Positions 8,304 through 18,065 of a stretch of 64,000 nucleotides of DNA are shown here, piece by piece (positions within the stretch are counted from its first letter, which is position 1; the number at the start of each line of letters is the position of its first letter). The position numbers and the translations under genes were made by a program. This stretch comes from Cognaticolwellia beringensis. GTDB taxonomy: Bacteria > Pseudomonadota > Gammaproteobacteria > Enterobacterales > Alteromonadaceae. The stretch covers positions 248,001-312,000 of the forward strand of contig NZ_CP020465.1 in NCBI RefSeq assembly GCF_002076895.1, given 5' to 3'. Below the pieces are notes generated by a model that saw nothing but the letters and a program-made list of their open reading frames with translations, made no database searches and had not been told where the DNA came from.

Positions 8304-9284
8304 TTAAGCGCTTTTGTTTTTTAAGCCTAAGTACGCTTTAACTGAATTTATATTCTTTTTGTTCAGTATTCTTTCACCGAGGGCGGTTAGCATTGAACCT
8401 AAAACCACGAACCCAGCACCTATATAAGCTAGAGTATTTAAATGTTGTGCTTGGAATGTTTGTGGCCAAACTTGTTCAGCTAAAGTGGCAAAAACCACGG
8501 TTAATAATGGTGTTATAGCCAGTGTTGCGCTTACTTTAGCCGTTGATAAGTACTCTAATGACTTAGCAAAAGTGCCGTAGGCAATAAGTGTGTTTGCACA
8601 GCAAAAAAACAATAACAGTAAAGCGGTATCATCTAATGTTGTTATTTGCTGTGGGCTTGCTAGCGGTAAAAAAAACAGTGCGCTCAATAGATAGATACAC
8701 CACATTACTTGATTAGAGCTGTAATAACGTAACATTTGTTTTTGAATGATGGCATAGGCTGCCCATGTTACCGCAGCACCAAACATAATGATAAAGCCAA
8801 GTAAAAATGCGTGGTTATCAATACCACTATTCTTTATAAACTGTTGATTAAAAAATAATATTAAACCTAAGATAAGCACAAATGACCCCACCATTTGGCC
8901 GCGGCTAAAGTGCTCTTTCATTACAATTACACTACCCAACAACATGAAAAAAGGGCCCATCTGAATGAGCATTTGTGCTGTTTCTGCCGGTATGTAATGC
9001 AACGAAACTAAGTAAAGTATGTAATTTAGGCTTAAAAGTATGGCAGCAAAAAAGAGTTGTTTCATTATGCTGGCACTTTGTAACACTGAGCTGGGTATCT
9101 TTCTTTTGGTAGACAGTAATAACGTCACGAAAAATGCTGCGAAGAAAAATCGATACCAAGTAATAGTATAAGCGTCCATTAATACTAAAACAGATTTTAA
9201 CGCCAAAGGCAGTATTCCCCACATAATTGCTGTGGTCATTGCCAGTATTAATCCTTTTACACTATTATTTGCGAGTTGAGTCAT
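8304..9284 (-). CDS. EamA-family (DMT) exporter
   Basis: A 326-residue inner-membrane transporter of the drug/metabolite superfamily with two EamA halves of about five helices each. The first starts at LILAMTTAIMWGILPLALKS; the second starts near GFIIMFGAAVTWAAYAIIQK. The substrate is unknown; related proteins export amino acids or metabolites. The gene is convergent with ffh and divergent from rpsP. The ATG at 9284 gives a short polar start before the first helix. Confidence 0.85.
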   Translation of the reverse strand: MTQLANNSVKGLILAMTTAIMWGILPLALKSVLVLMDAYTITWYRFFFAAFFVTLLLSTKRKIPSSVLQSASIMKQLFFAAILLSLNYILYLVSLHYIPAETAQMLIQMGPFFMLLGSVIVMKEHFSRGQMVGSFVLILGLILFFNQQFIKNSGIDNHAFLLGFIIMFGAAVTWAAYAIIQKQMLRYYSSNQVMWCIYLLSALFFLPLASPQQITTLDDTALLLLFFCCANTLIAYGTFAKSLEYLSTAKVSATLAITPLLTVVFATLAEQVWPQTFQAQHLNTLAYIGAGFVVLGSMLTALGERILNKKNINSVKAYLGLKNKSA

Positions 9285-9420
9285 AGTTTATCCAGCCAGA
9301 ATGGGCTAATTTATCGCGCAGCTGCTATGGCGCTTAGTTTTGCAGGCGTGGATTATACCCGTTATATTAATATTAGCAGTAACTAATTTACGAAATAATT
9401 AATCTAACACTAGCTTTAGG

Positions 9421-9448
9421 TTGCTTTATCAGCAGGAAAGCGTAAAAT
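9421..9448 (+). promoter_or_regulatory. Promoter of the rpsP-rimM-trmD-rplS operon
   Basis: TTGCTT (9421-9426), 16 bases, then TAAAAT (9443-9448). A G+C-rich discriminator (ACGCGAG) follows, as is common at stringently controlled ribosomal promoters. It lies about 78 bases before rpsP. Confidence 0.55.
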
Positions 9449-9526
9449 ACGCGAGCTTTTCTGTCGCTGAGGCGATAGAAATGTCTGGAAAATTCGTTTT
9501 AACACTTAAATTATATAGAGGACGAT

Positions 9527-9775
9527 ATGGTTACCATTCGTTTAGCTCGTGGCGGCGCAAAGAAGCGTCCATTCTATCAGGTTGTTGTTGCAGATAGCCG
9601 TAACTCTCGCGATGGTCGTTTCATCGAGAAAGTTGGTTTCTTCAACCCTACAGCGCAAGGTCAAGCGGAAAAATTACGTTTAGACCTAGACCGTGTCAAC
9701 CATTGGGTTGGTCAAGGTGCAACTGTATCTGATCGTGTGGCCAAATTAGTTAAAGATGCTCAAAAAGCAGCTTAA
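9527..9775 (+). CDS. rpsP: 30S ribosomal protein S16
   Basis: A component of the small ribosomal subunit. The N-terminus [20 protein letters not shown] is the family signature, and the 82-residue length is standard. GAGGACGAT just upstream supplies the ribosome binding site. It heads the four-gene operon with rimM, trmD and rplS, spaced 29 bases from rimM. Confidence 0.98.
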   Translation: MVTIRLARGGAKKRPFYQVVVADSRNSRDGRFIEKVGFFNPTAQGQAEKLRLDLDRVNHWVGQGATVSDRVAKLVKDAQKAA

Positions 9776-9804
9776 ATTAAATTGGTAGGTTTTAGGAGTT
9801 TGTT

Positions 9805-10335
9805 GTGGAAGTAATTGGTAAAGATGTCACTTTAGGTAAAGTAGGCGCAGTCTACGGTATCAAGGGTTGGTTGAAAATTCATTCATTCACAGATGACCAA
9901 GAAGCCATACTAGACTATTTTCCTTGGTCTTTAAAATTAGGGAATAAGATTCAATCAGTAGAAATTACCGATTGGCGCAAACATAACAATGGTCTTGTTG
10001 TTAAAGTTGCAGGAATTGATGACCGTGATATAGCCCAAAAGCTTGTTGGTTCTGAAATTTTTGTCAGCGAAGACGCGTTATCAGACTTACCAGAAGGTGA
10101 GTTTTATTGGCGTGATCTAATCGGCATGGCGGTAGTTACTGATAAAGGTTACGACCTTGGTCAGGTTTCCGACATAATGGAAACGGGCGCTAACGACGTA
10201 CTGGTTGTTAAAGCTAATCTGAAAGATGGCTTTGGGAAGAAAGAAAGGTTAATACCTTACTTAATGGACCAAGTTATACTTTCGATAAGCGCTGAAGATA
10301 AACAAATTTGTGTTGACTGGGACCCAGGTTTCTAA
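9805..10335 (+). CDS. rimM: Ribosome maturation factor RimM
   Basis: Helps mature the 30S head by acting with S19 and 16S rRNA. The N-terminal RimM beta-barrel begins with [22 protein letters not shown]-terminal PRC-barrel (from about residue 98) contains [11 protein letters not shown] and ends [10 protein letters not shown], the typical family ending. The length of 176 is normal. The ATG lies in GTGGAAGT context: the codon used at 9805 is GTG, preceded by TAGGAG. Second gene of the S16 operon. Confidence 0.97.
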   Translation: MEVIGKDVTLGKVGAVYGIKGWLKIHSFTDDQEAILDYFPWSLKLGNKIQSVEITDWRKHNNGLVVKVAGIDDRDIAQKLVGSEIFVSEDALSDLPEGEFYWRDLIGMAVVTDKGYDLGQVSDIMETGANDVLVVKANLKDGFGKKERLIPYLMDQVILSISAEDKQICVDWDPGF

Positions 10336-10336
10336 C

Positions 10337-11188
10337 TTGAGTAATAGTGTATCAACAAACAAGCTTAGCAATAAGAAAATCTGGATTGGGGTGATAAGCC
10401 TTTTTCCTGAGATGTTTGACGCAATTACTGAGTATGGGGTGACAGGCCGAGCGATTCGTAATGGCTTAATTGAGTTCCACAAGTGGAACCCAAGAGACTT
10501 TACTCATGATAAACATCGTACAGTGGACGACCGACCTTACGGCGGCGGACCTGGGATGCTTATGATGGTGCAACCATTACGTGATGCTATTCAAGCTGCA
10601 AGAAAAGCTGCAGATGAAGATAGCAGCCCTGATCTTATTAAAGAAAAGGGAAGAGCGAAGGTTATTTATTTGTCGCCGCAAGGACGGAAATTGGACCAAG
10701 CTGGTGTACGTGAATTAGCACAACATGACCGACTGATATTTATAGCAGGACGTTATGAAGGTATAGACGAACGACTAATTGAGTCTGAAATTGACGAAGA
10801 ATGGTCGGTCGGCGATTACGTGTTGAGTGGTGGGGAATTACCTGCTATGAACGTAATCGATGCCGTAGCACGCTTTGTGCCCGGAGTATTAGGACATCAA
10901 CAATCGGCTGAGCAGGATTCATTTTCTGACGGTTTATTGGATTGTCCACATTACACTAGGCCAGAGGTTATGGACGTTTCGGCTAACGAAGCTAAGTCTG
11001 TTCCAAAAGTGTTATTAAGTGGTAATCACGAGCATATTAGGCAATGGCGCCAATATCAGTCGTTAGAAAGAACGTGGACTAGAAGACCAGAATTATTAAC
11101 TAACCTAGCTCTGACAGCAGAGCAGCAAAAAATGTTAACAGCCATTAAAGCTGATAACAAAAATGCTACTGATGACTGTGAACCCTAG
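10337..11188 (+). CDS. trmD: tRNA (guanine-N1)-methyltransferase TrmD
   Basis: Methylates G37 of several tRNAs with S-adenosylmethionine. [20 protein letters not shown] is the family N-terminus; [25 protein letters not shown] and [12 protein letters not shown] form the trefoil-knot SAM site. I chose the TTG at 10337, two bases past the rimM stop, with AGG about 8 bases upstream. A GTG at 10310 in the same frame would add nine residues overlapping rimM. Both starts leave an N-terminal extension of at least 15 residues before the conserved block. Confidence 0.93.
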   Translation: MSNSVSTNKLSNKKIWIGVISLFPEMFDAITEYGVTGRAIRNGLIEFHKWNPRDFTHDKHRTVDDRPYGGGPGMLMMVQPLRDAIQAARKAADEDSSPDLIKEKGRAKVIYLSPQGRKLDQAGVRELAQHDRLIFIAGRYEGIDERLIESEIDEEWSVGDYVLSGGELPAMNVIDAVARFVPGVLGHQQSAEQDSFSDGLLDCPHYTRPEVMDVSANEAKSVPKVLLSGNHEHIRQWRQYQSLERTWTRRPELLTNLALTAEQQKMLTAIKADNKNATDDCEP

Positions 11189-11200
11189 GAAGAAGGTATT

Positions 11201-11554
11201 ATGAGTAATATTATTAAGCAGCTTGAAGCTGAGCAAATGAAAAAAGATGTACCAGCGTATTGCCCAGGCGATACTGTTGTTGTACAAGTAAAAGTTACAG
11301 AAGGTGATAAATCACGTCTTCAAGCATTTGAAGGTGTTGTAATTGCTATTAAAAACCGCGGCATCAATTCTGCATTCACTGTTCGTAAAATCTCGAACGG
11401 TGTTGGTGTAGAGCGTGTATTCCAGACACATAGCCCAATCGTTGATTCAATTGAAATCAAACGTCGCGGTGATGTACGTCAAGCTAAGCTTTACTATCTT
11501 CGTGAGCGTTCAGGTAAATCTGCACGTATCAAAGAGAAATTGGGCAAAAGATAA
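11201..11554 (+). CDS. rplS: 50S ribosomal protein L19
   Basis: A large-subunit ribosomal protein at the 30S interface. [20 protein letters not shown] and [20 protein letters not shown] are family signatures; 117 residues is standard. GAAGAAGG lies before the ATG. It is the last gene of the operon, with the terminator at 11611. Confidence 0.98.
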   Translation: MSNIIKQLEAEQMKKDVPAYCPGDTVVVQVKVTEGDKSRLQAFEGVVIAIKNRGINSAFTVRKISNGVGVERVFQTHSPIVDSIEIKRRGDVRQAKLYYLRERSGKSARIKEKLGKR

Positions 11555-11610
11555 TTCCTCTTTAACTAGAGCAATATCTGCTAATTTTTTAGTAAAGAAA
11601 GATGATGAGA

Positions 11611-11643
11611 AAAACCTGTTTGGGAAACCAAACAGGTTTTTTT
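11611..11643 (+). terminator. Terminator of the rpsP-rplS operon
   Basis: AAAACCTGTTTGG pairs with CCAAACAGGTTTT around a short loop and is followed by further T residues. It lies 57 bases after rplS. Confidence 0.9.
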
Positions 11644-11893
11644 GTGACATTTTTTCGATAATAGTGATTAAACAACTGGGTATTACAATAAATAGACACT
11701 CGTATCGCTGGTTTTACCAGAGAGTAAATCAATGTAACTTATGGCTTTTACTTATAAAAAATCGAATAATAATTGCATGTGTAACTAAAGATGTGTAAGT
11801 TTGTAACCGAAATGTTAATGGATTAAGTGTTTCTCAACGTTGTATTTTTTATAAAAATAAAAATAATATAAATATATTCGAGGAAGAAAATCC

Positions 11894-12601
11894 ATGCGCG
11901 GCCCTTTTTTACTCAAGTTACTACTTATTACCTTTTTTTGGTCCTCAATCGTCTCTGCTACGTTAATCGAACGTGATTATGAAGGTGTTTCAGGTGGTAT
12001 TACTTATGATAGTAAAACAAATATAGAGTGGCTTGATCTGTCATTTACGCGGTCAATGAATTTAGTTCAATATCAACATTACCTTGCTAATTTAAATGCT
12101 AATTGGCTGTTCGCTGATGGTGAAATGGTAAGTGACTTACTCACGAACTTCGAGTTTTACTTCAACCCCGACTCTGCTGGTAACGATATCTATGGTCGTG
12201 CTATTAATGTTAAAGAAAATTATACTTATAACAACCCTAAAGATATTTACTTTAAACATGTTGACGAAATGAAAGTGTTAGGGGAGTTTACAACAGAAGG
12301 CGGCAAATGGACCGGTGTGAAGGGATTTACTAGCGATTACTCAGGGAATTACTACAAGCAATATATGGCTTATTATTCCAGCAACAAAAATACCGGAGTT
12401 GTTTCCGCAGGTAAATTTTACCGAGCACCCAAAGCTAGAAGTGATGAATCATTTTTTACCTATAGAGTATCAACTTTTGAAGAACCTGCAGTAAAAGCAA
12501 CAGTTGCGGTGCAATCAGCCGTGCAATTGCCAGAGCCTTCAACTTTAGGTTTATTTTCTTTAATCTTATGTTTTATGGGCCTTCGCAAGTACAAGAGTTA
12601 A
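11894..12601 (+). CDS. Secreted PEP-CTERM anchor protein
   Basis: A 235-residue exported protein of unknown function. It has an N-terminal signal peptide (LLKLLLITFFWSSIVSA). The C-terminus carries the PEP-CTERM sorting signal: LPEPST near residue 214, a hydrophobic stretch GLFSLILCFMGL and a basic RKYK tail. An exosortase elsewhere in the genome is expected to process it. The middle region (ITYDSKTNIEWLDLSFTRSM) resembles the short DUF-type modules often found in such proteins. AGGAAG lies 8 bases before the ATG. Single-gene unit, with 250 gene-free bases between the rplS terminator and its start. Confidence 0.8.
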   Translation: MRGPFLLKLLLITFFWSSIVSATLIERDYEGVSGGITYDSKTNIEWLDLSFTRSMNLVQYQHYLANLNANWLFADGEMVSDLLTNFEFYFNPDSAGNDIYGRAINVKENYTYNNPKDIYFKHVDEMKVLGEFTTEGGKWTGVKGFTSDYSGNYYKQYMAYYSSNKNTGVVSAGKFYRAPKARSDESFFTYRVSTFEEPAVKATVAVQSAVQLPEPSTLGLFSLILCFMGLRKYKS

Positions 12602-12890
12602 AAAGTATTATAGTTGCCCCCTCAACCTTTCGTTTGAGGCATCTTTCTATCCTATTAATTTAAATATTTTGTTTATTTTCAAACGTTATATTTTCGTGTC
12701 TGCAATATCCATAGAATGTTAATTTCTAGCACATTAAGCTCACAAATTCTGAAATATTCGACTTTAGTGGTGTGTTACAGCACCCAAACTTAGGCTATGA
12801 TGTTGGGAAGTAAAACAGCATGATAGTTAGGCTCAGTCAATAATTATACGTGTGTTTAGCCATTCAATATTTAGATTTCAAGGATTAAGC

Positions 12891-14834
12891 ATGAAAGAAC
12901 TCAAAAGCAGTTATCCCGTATTAGAGCAGGCAAAAGCTCACACTTACATTAATTCAGATAAATATGACGCTATGTATAAGCAGTCTATTGAGCAACCTGA
13001 TATTTTTTGGGCTGAGCAAGCAGAAGAGTTTCTTGATTGGTATAAACCTTGGGATAGCGTATCAGATGTCGACCTGAAAACTGCTGATATTAAATGGTTT
13101 TCAGGTGGTAAATTAAATGTTAGTTATAACTGTATTGACCGTCACTTAGTCAGTAAAGCCAACGATACCGCCATTATTTGGGAAGGTGACGACCCTAGCG
13201 ATGATAAAAAAATAACTTATCAAGAGTTACATGATCATGTTTGTCGTTTTGCTAATTTATTAAAAGCACGTGGCGTGAAAAAAGGTGATCGTGTTTGTAT
13301 TTATATGCCGATGATCCCAGAAATTGGTTACGCTATGCTAGCCTGCGCCCGAATAGGTGCTGTGCATTCAGTGGTGTTTGGTGGCTTCTCTACTGAAGCG
13401 ATACGTTCACGTATTATTGATGCTGACTGTAAAGTTGTAGTGACTTCAGATGAAAGTCTCCGTGGTGGCCGTGTTATACCGTTAAAGGTTAATGTTGATG
13501 CCGCTGTTGCCGATTGCCCAGGTGTTCATTCTGTTATCGTTGTGCAACGTACTGGTGGCGATGTGGCATGGAATGATAAAATAGATGTTAATTACCAAGA
13601 AGAAGTAGCCAAACTGCCTGCCGCATGTGAGCCTGAGGTAATGGATGCAGAAGATCCTCTGTTTATTTTATATACTTCAGGATCGACAGGTACACCAAAA
13701 GGTGTTCTGCATACTTGTGGCGGTTATTTACTTTACGCTGCCATGACCCATAAATATGTATTCGATTATAAAGAAGGCGAAATTTATTGGTGTACAGCCG
13801 ATGCCGGTTGGATCACCGGTCATTCTTATATTTTTTACGGACCATTAGCTAACGGCGCTACAACGCTTGTTTTTGAAGGTGTTCCTACTTATCCAGATGC
13901 TGGTCGATTTTGGCAAGTGTGTGATAAACATCAAGTTAATGTGTTTTATACAGCACCAACAGCGATACGCGCACTCATGAGTGTGGGTGATAGCTTTGTT
14001 GAAAAAGCAGACTTATCATCGTTACGTCTTTTAGGCACAGTTGGTGAGCCGATAAATCCTGAGGCGTGGCATTGGTATTATGAAGTTGTGGGTAAAAATA
14101 ATTGTCCTATAGTTGATACATGGTGGCAAACTGAAACTGGCGGTATATTAATTACATCCCTGCCAGGAGCGGTTGATATGAAACCAGGTGCGGCTGGCAA
14201 ACCATTTTTCGGTGTTAAGCCAGCACTTTTTGATAAAGACGGCAATACTCTAGAAGGCGAAGACCAAGGCTTATTAATGATAACAGGCAGCTGGCCGGGC
14301 CAATTACGCAGTGTTTATGGTGATCATGAACGTTTCTATCAAACATATTTAAGCCAATATCCAGGAAATTACTTTACCGGTGACGGTGCGAGACGAGATG
14401 AAGATGGCTTTTATTGGATTACCGGCCGTGTTGATGATGTTTTAAATGTCTCAGGTCATCGATTAGGCACTGCTGAAATCGAAAGTGCGTTAGTATTGCA
14501 TCCGGCAGTTGCTGAAGCTGCTGTAGTCGGTTATCCGCATGAAATTAAAGGTCAAGGTGTTTACGCATACGTGACCCTAATGAATAATGCGACTGAGTCT
14601 GATGAGCTGCTAAAAGAATTAACTGAATTTGTTGCGAAAGAATTAGGTCGTTTTGCTAAGCCGGATTACATTCAATATGCACCAGGCTTACCTAAAACGC
14701 GTTCAGGAAAAATTATGCGTCGAATTCTGCGTAAAATTGCCGAGAATGATCTCGATACTTTAGGTGATACTTCTACCTTGGCAGACCCTGCGGTAGTTGA
14801 TAACCTAGTCAGTAATCGTATCGTTCATGGCTAA
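12891..14834 (+). CDS. acs: Acetyl-CoA synthetase
   Basis: Converts acetate, ATP and CoA to acetyl-CoA via acetyl-AMP. The adenylation core carries [11 protein letters not shown] near residues 261-271; WWQTETGG and [20 protein letters not shown] follow. The C-terminal [12 protein letters not shown] contains the lysine that family members acetylate for control. The 647 residues match E. coli Acs (652). I chose the ATG at 12891 because AAGGA lies 8 bases upstream; a GTG at 12852 would add 13 residues. With aceA and glcB in the same window it supports growth on acetate or fatty acids. Confidence 0.97.
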   Translation: MKELKSSYPVLEQAKAHTYINSDKYDAMYKQSIEQPDIFWAEQAEEFLDWYKPWDSVSDVDLKTADIKWFSGGKLNVSYNCIDRHLVSKANDTAIIWEGDDPSDDKKITYQELHDHVCRFANLLKARGVKKGDRVCIYMPMIPEIGYAMLACARIGAVHSVVFGGFSTEAIRSRIIDADCKVVVTSDESLRGGRVIPLKVNVDAAVADCPGVHSVIVVQRTGGDVAWNDKIDVNYQEEVAKLPAACEPEVMDAEDPLFILYTSGSTGTPKGVLHTCGGYLLYAAMTHKYVFDYKEGEIYWCTADAGWITGHSYIFYGPLANGATTLVFEGVPTYPDAGRFWQVCDKHQVNVFYTAPTAIRALMSVGDSFVEKADLSSLRLLGTVGEPINPEAWHWYYEVVGKNNCPIVDTWWQTETGGILITSLPGAVDMKPGAAGKPFFGVKPALFDKDGNTLEGEDQGLLMITGSWPGQLRSVYGDHERFYQTYLSQYPGNYFTGDGARRDEDGFYWITGRVDDVLNVSGHRLGTAEIESALVLHPAVAEAAVVGYPHEIKGQGVYAYVTLMNNATESDELLKELTEFVAKELGRFAKPDYIQYAPGLPKTRSGKIMRRILRKIAENDLDTLGDTSTLADPAVVDNLVSNRIVHG

Positions 14835-14853
14835 ACTTTAATGCTATTAAGAC

Positions 14854-14879
14854 AAAAGCGCCGAAAGGCGCTTTTTTTT
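14854..14879 (+). terminator. Terminator of acs
   Basis: AAAAGCGCC (14854-14862) pairs with GGCGCTTTT (14867-14875) across a GAAA tetraloop, with a T-run after it. Confidence 0.92.
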
Positions 14880-14946
14880 ATCCACTATTATTCGAAATAG
14901 GGCTGTACGTGAGTAAATTATAGTGTAATATAAATGATACGAATTA

Positions 14947-14964
14947 AGTAAACTTAAATTTACA
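14947..14964 (+). promoter_or_regulatory. TyrR box upstream of aroF-tyrA
   Basis: AGTAAA-CTTAAA-TTTACA matches the TyrR consensus TGTAAA-N6-TTTACA at all but the first base. It lies 167 bases before aroF. It predicts tyrosine-dependent repression by TyrR, as known for E. coli aroF-tyrA. Confidence 0.65.
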
Positions 14965-14983
14965 GTTGAAAGGTCATAAAAAG

Positions 14984-15012
14984 TGTACAAACTGCTATAT
15001 CAATATTATTAC
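14984..15012 (+). promoter_or_regulatory. Candidate aroF promoter overlapping a weak TyrR half-site
   Basis: TGTACA (14984-14989), 17 bases, TATTAC (15007-15012); each hexamer matches consensus at 4 of 6. TGTACA also resembles a TyrR half-box, so a regulator bound at the strong box and here would block the -35. Confidence 0.35.
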
Positions 15013-15130
15013 CTCCCATACTTTATCTAGTCGCATTTCTAGCGACCTAGTTATTAGCAGACAATAGCTGCTAGCCAAAAATACTTTACTTAACTACTTA
15101 CATTAATTGCTCTAAATTCAGGAAAGAATC

Positions 15131-16240
15131 ATGTCAAACTCAACCTTAACTGCGCCTGTCGCAACTGAAATGCCTAAAAGCAGATTAAATGATATTCACG
15201 TAAACGCCGAGGAAGTACTCATTACTCCTAATGCTTTGCGAGAAGAGTTACCCCTACCGGAAGCGGGACGTGTTTTTGTTAAAAACGCTCGAAACATCAT
15301 CGCTAATATTATTCACAAACAAGATCATCGTTTATTAGTTATCGCTGGTCCCTGTTCTGTTCATGATCTTGAAGCCGCAAAAGCTTATGCAAGAAAATTG
15401 AAAGTATTACACGATAAGTACCAAGATAGTTTGTACATAGTTATGCGAGTTTATTTTGAAAAGCCTCGCACTACTGTTGGTTGGAAAGGCCTTATTAATG
15501 ACCCGCATATGGATGGTTCATTTGATGTAGAAAGTGGTCTTCGTAAAGCACGTGAATTATTAATTTATTTAACTGAATTAGGACTGCCTTTGGCGACTGA
15601 AGCGCTCGATCCTATCAGCCCACAATATTTGGCAGAGTTATTTAGTTGGTCGGCCATTGGTGCTCGCACTACAGAGTCACAAACGCACCGAGAAATGGCT
15701 AGTGGTTTATCAATGCCTATTGGTTTTAAAAATGGTACGAGTGGAGGTCTTGGCGTTGCTATTAATGCCTTACAGTCAGCGGCGTCGTCACATCGTTTTA
15801 TGGGTATTAATCGCTTAGGGCAAGTAGCCTTAATTAAAACGTCAGGTAACCCTGATGGGCATGTTATTTTGCGAGGCGGGAAAAAACCAAACTATGATGC
15901 AGAAAATGTTGCTTTATGTGAAGAAGAATTAGCAAAACAAAATTTAGAACCTGGTATCGTAGTCGACTGCTCTCATGGTAACTCTAATAAAGATTACCGC
16001 CGCCAACCCATTGTGGCCGACAATGTTTTCGATCAAATTTGTGCAGGCAACAAGACAATTATTGGTATCATGTTAGAAAGTAATATTAACTCAGGAAATC
16101 AAAGTTCTGATCTACCATTTGAACAACTTCAATATGGTGTTTCTGTCACTGATGCTTGTATTGATTTTGATACGACTGAACAGCTTATCTCAGCGGCTAG
16201 TGCTAAACTTGAAGTTGCTTTAAAGAAGCGTATTAATTAA
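15131..16240 (+). CDS. aroF: DAHP synthase, class I (probably tyrosine-regulated)
   Basis: Condenses phosphoenolpyruvate and erythrose 4-phosphate, the first step of the shikimate pathway. The TIM barrel shows LVIAGPCSVHD near residue 72, RVYFEKPRTTVGWKGL near 114-129 and VVDCSHGNSNKDY near 277. The 369 residues fit the AroF/G/H family. The AroF rather than AroG label rests on the operon with tyrA (29-base gap) and the TyrR box, not on effector-site residues. AGGAAAG precedes the ATG. Confidence 0.92.
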   Translation: MSNSTLTAPVATEMPKSRLNDIHVNAEEVLITPNALREELPLPEAGRVFVKNARNIIANIIHKQDHRLLVIAGPCSVHDLEAAKAYARKLKVLHDKYQDSLYIVMRVYFEKPRTTVGWKGLINDPHMDGSFDVESGLRKARELLIYLTELGLPLATEALDPISPQYLAELFSWSAIGARTTESQTHREMASGLSMPIGFKNGTSGGLGVAINALQSAASSHRFMGINRLGQVALIKTSGNPDGHVILRGGKKPNYDAENVALCEEELAKQNLEPGIVVDCSHGNSNKDYRRQPIVADNVFDQICAGNKTIIGIMLESNINSGNQSSDLPFEQLQYGVSVTDACIDFDTTEQLISAASAKLEVALKKRIN

Positions 16241-16269
16241 CTGTTCTTTAATAGGAAGAATCGCTAGTA

Positions 16270-17412
16270 ATGAATAACGAACTTACATTTGAGCAACAAT
16301 TAGGTGAATTACGTGATGAAATTGATGATATCGATAGTCAACTCGTTGCGTTATTAGCTCGGCGTCGTGCTGTTACCACGAAAGTTGGTTTATTGAAAAG
16401 CGAAGCTGGAATACCGATTTTTGCTCCCGAACGAGAAGCTAATTTATTAAAGATTCGTCGACAACAAGCCATAGAGGTTGGGCTGTCACCAGAGTTAATT
16501 GAAGATATTCTCCGCCGCTTGATGCAAGACTCTTATATTAGTCAAGATGCAAGTGGCTACCGATGTGTTCACCCAGATTGTAAAAAAGTTGTTGTTATTG
16601 GTGGAGAAGGTCAATTAGGGCGAATTTTTGTTGATTTATTTAACCGTTCTCATTATCAAGTTCAGTCTTTAGAGCAAGCAGACTGGCCAAATAGTGATGA
16701 AATTTTAGCTGATGTGAGTTTGGTCATCGTTGCTGTACCTATTCGATTAACCGCTATGGTGATCCAAAAATTAGGTTCATTGCCTGAAGATTGTATTTTG
16801 GCCGATGTTACTAGTATTAAAGAAGCGCCGCTGTATGAAATGATGAAAGTGCATGCCGGCCCTGTTGTTGGCTTACACCCAATGTTTGGGCCTGATGTTA
16901 CCGGTTTAGTTAAACAAACTATTATTGCTTGTGAAGGGCGTTTTCCTCAAGAATATAATTGGCTACTAGAGCAATTTCGTGTGTGGGGTGCAAAAATTCA
17001 TCCTGTTGCAGCACACACTCATGATCAAGCGATGTCTATGGTACAAGTTATGAGACATTTCTCGACTATTGCCTATGGTTACCATTTAATGTCTGAAGGC
17101 GCTGATATAGCACAGTTAGTTGAGATGAGTTCACCCATTTATCGCCTAGAGTTGATTATGGTAGGACGTTTATTTGCGCAAAACCCAATACTCTATACCG
17201 ATATTATTTTTGCCAATCAGGATAACATTGCTATGATGAAGCGCTTTGCTTATCGGTTTTTAGAATTGCTCGAAGACGTGCAATTAAATGAGAAAGAAGC
17301 TTTTACAAAAATGTTTACACAAGTTGCTGATTGGTTTGGTGACTATGCCGATATTTTCATGCAGGAAAGCAAAGAGATGTTAATAAAAGCAGATCAGCTA
17401 AAGAAGCACTAA
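16270..17412 (+). CDS. tyrA: Chorismate mutase / prephenate dehydrogenase (T-protein)
   Basis: A bifunctional tyrosine-branch enzyme turning chorismate to prephenate and then to 4-hydroxyphenylpyruvate with NAD+. Residues 1-90 are an AroQ-type chorismate mutase (LRDEIDDIDSQLVALLARRR). The dehydrogenase starts with the nucleotide-binding VVVIGGEGQLGRIF (GGEGQLG at 111-117), followed by VGLHPMFGPDV. The 380-residue length matches E. coli TyrA. Second gene of the aroF operon. Confidence 0.96.
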   Translation: MNNELTFEQQLGELRDEIDDIDSQLVALLARRRAVTTKVGLLKSEAGIPIFAPEREANLLKIRRQQAIEVGLSPELIEDILRRLMQDSYISQDASGYRCVHPDCKKVVVIGGEGQLGRIFVDLFNRSHYQVQSLEQADWPNSDEILADVSLVIVAVPIRLTAMVIQKLGSLPEDCILADVTSIKEAPLYEMMKVHAGPVVGLHPMFGPDVTGLVKQTIIACEGRFPQEYNWLLEQFRVWGAKIHPVAAHTHDQAMSMVQVMRHFSTIAYGYHLMSEGADIAQLVEMSSPIYRLELIMVGRLFAQNPILYTDIIFANQDNIAMMKRFAYRFLELLEDVQLNEKEAFTKMFTQVADWFGDYADIFMQESKEMLIKADQLKKH

Positions 17413-17437
17413 ATAAGTAATTCAAACAAGGGCAGCA

Positions 17438-17911
17438 ATGAACAAGTTTTCAGCTATTTTAATAGGTATTATTTTGGTTTTTGTTTCTGCTTGCGCTTAT
17501 AGTCCTGCAGAGAAAAATAGTATGGCTATTGGTGAAATAAGCCAACAGCAATTATTGCGGGATCATCAATCTTTCCAGCAAAGTTACCAAATTGTTAAGT
17601 TGTCTGGTGCTGAAGTTACTGAAATTCATACTTGGCCAAGAGATTTACAGGTAGAAGTTTACTTTGGCACTTGGTGCCATGACAGTCAGCGAGAAGTACC
17701 TAAGTTTTTAAAGATTTTGGCTGAAAGTTCTAATATATCCACTCGCTTATTTGGTCTCGACTATGCCAAGTCAGAGCCAAGTGGCACAGCAAAAAGTCAC
17801 GATATTAAATACACGCCAACTTTTATTGTTTATCAAAATAATAAAGAAATTGGTCGTATTATCGAGCGCCCTAAGGTGTCTTTAATAGCCGATATTTCAG
17901 CTATGTTATAG
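17438..17911 (+). CDS. Thioredoxin-like lipoprotein with a CxxS site
   Basis: A 157-residue exported protein with a lipoprotein signal ending in VSAC (Cys near residue 19). It has a thioredoxin fold, shown by VEVYFGTWCHDSQREVPKF and the cis-proline region IKYTPTFIVYQNNKEIGR. The usual CxxC is CHDS, so the resolving cysteine is replaced by serine and only one redox-capable cysteine remains. That suggests a binding or monothiol role instead of disulfide reduction. It starts 25 bases after tyrA and may share its transcript, but a link to tyrosine synthesis is not evident. Confidence 0.75.
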   Translation: MNKFSAILIGIILVFVSACAYSPAEKNSMAIGEISQQQLLRDHQSFQQSYQIVKLSGAEVTEIHTWPRDLQVEVYFGTWCHDSQREVPKFLKILAESSNISTRLFGLDYAKSEPSGTAKSHDIKYTPTFIVYQNNKEIGRIIERPKVSLIADISAML

Positions 17912-18065
17912 CGATAGTGATAGTGATTTTAAGCTAACCAAGGTTGATGTTGTAAATTTTACGTTTTTGAATAGTAAACCATTACTGTGTTAAGCACTTT
18001 CATTGATAAAATAATGGTTTTAAGATAATTCAGACTGATATTGATAGATGAACTCAGTAAATGAT

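Noticed and set aside
12852-12890. Earlier GTG start for acs
   Set aside because: The ATG at 12891 has AAGGA at the correct spacing and gives the family N-terminus; the upstream part is not conserved.
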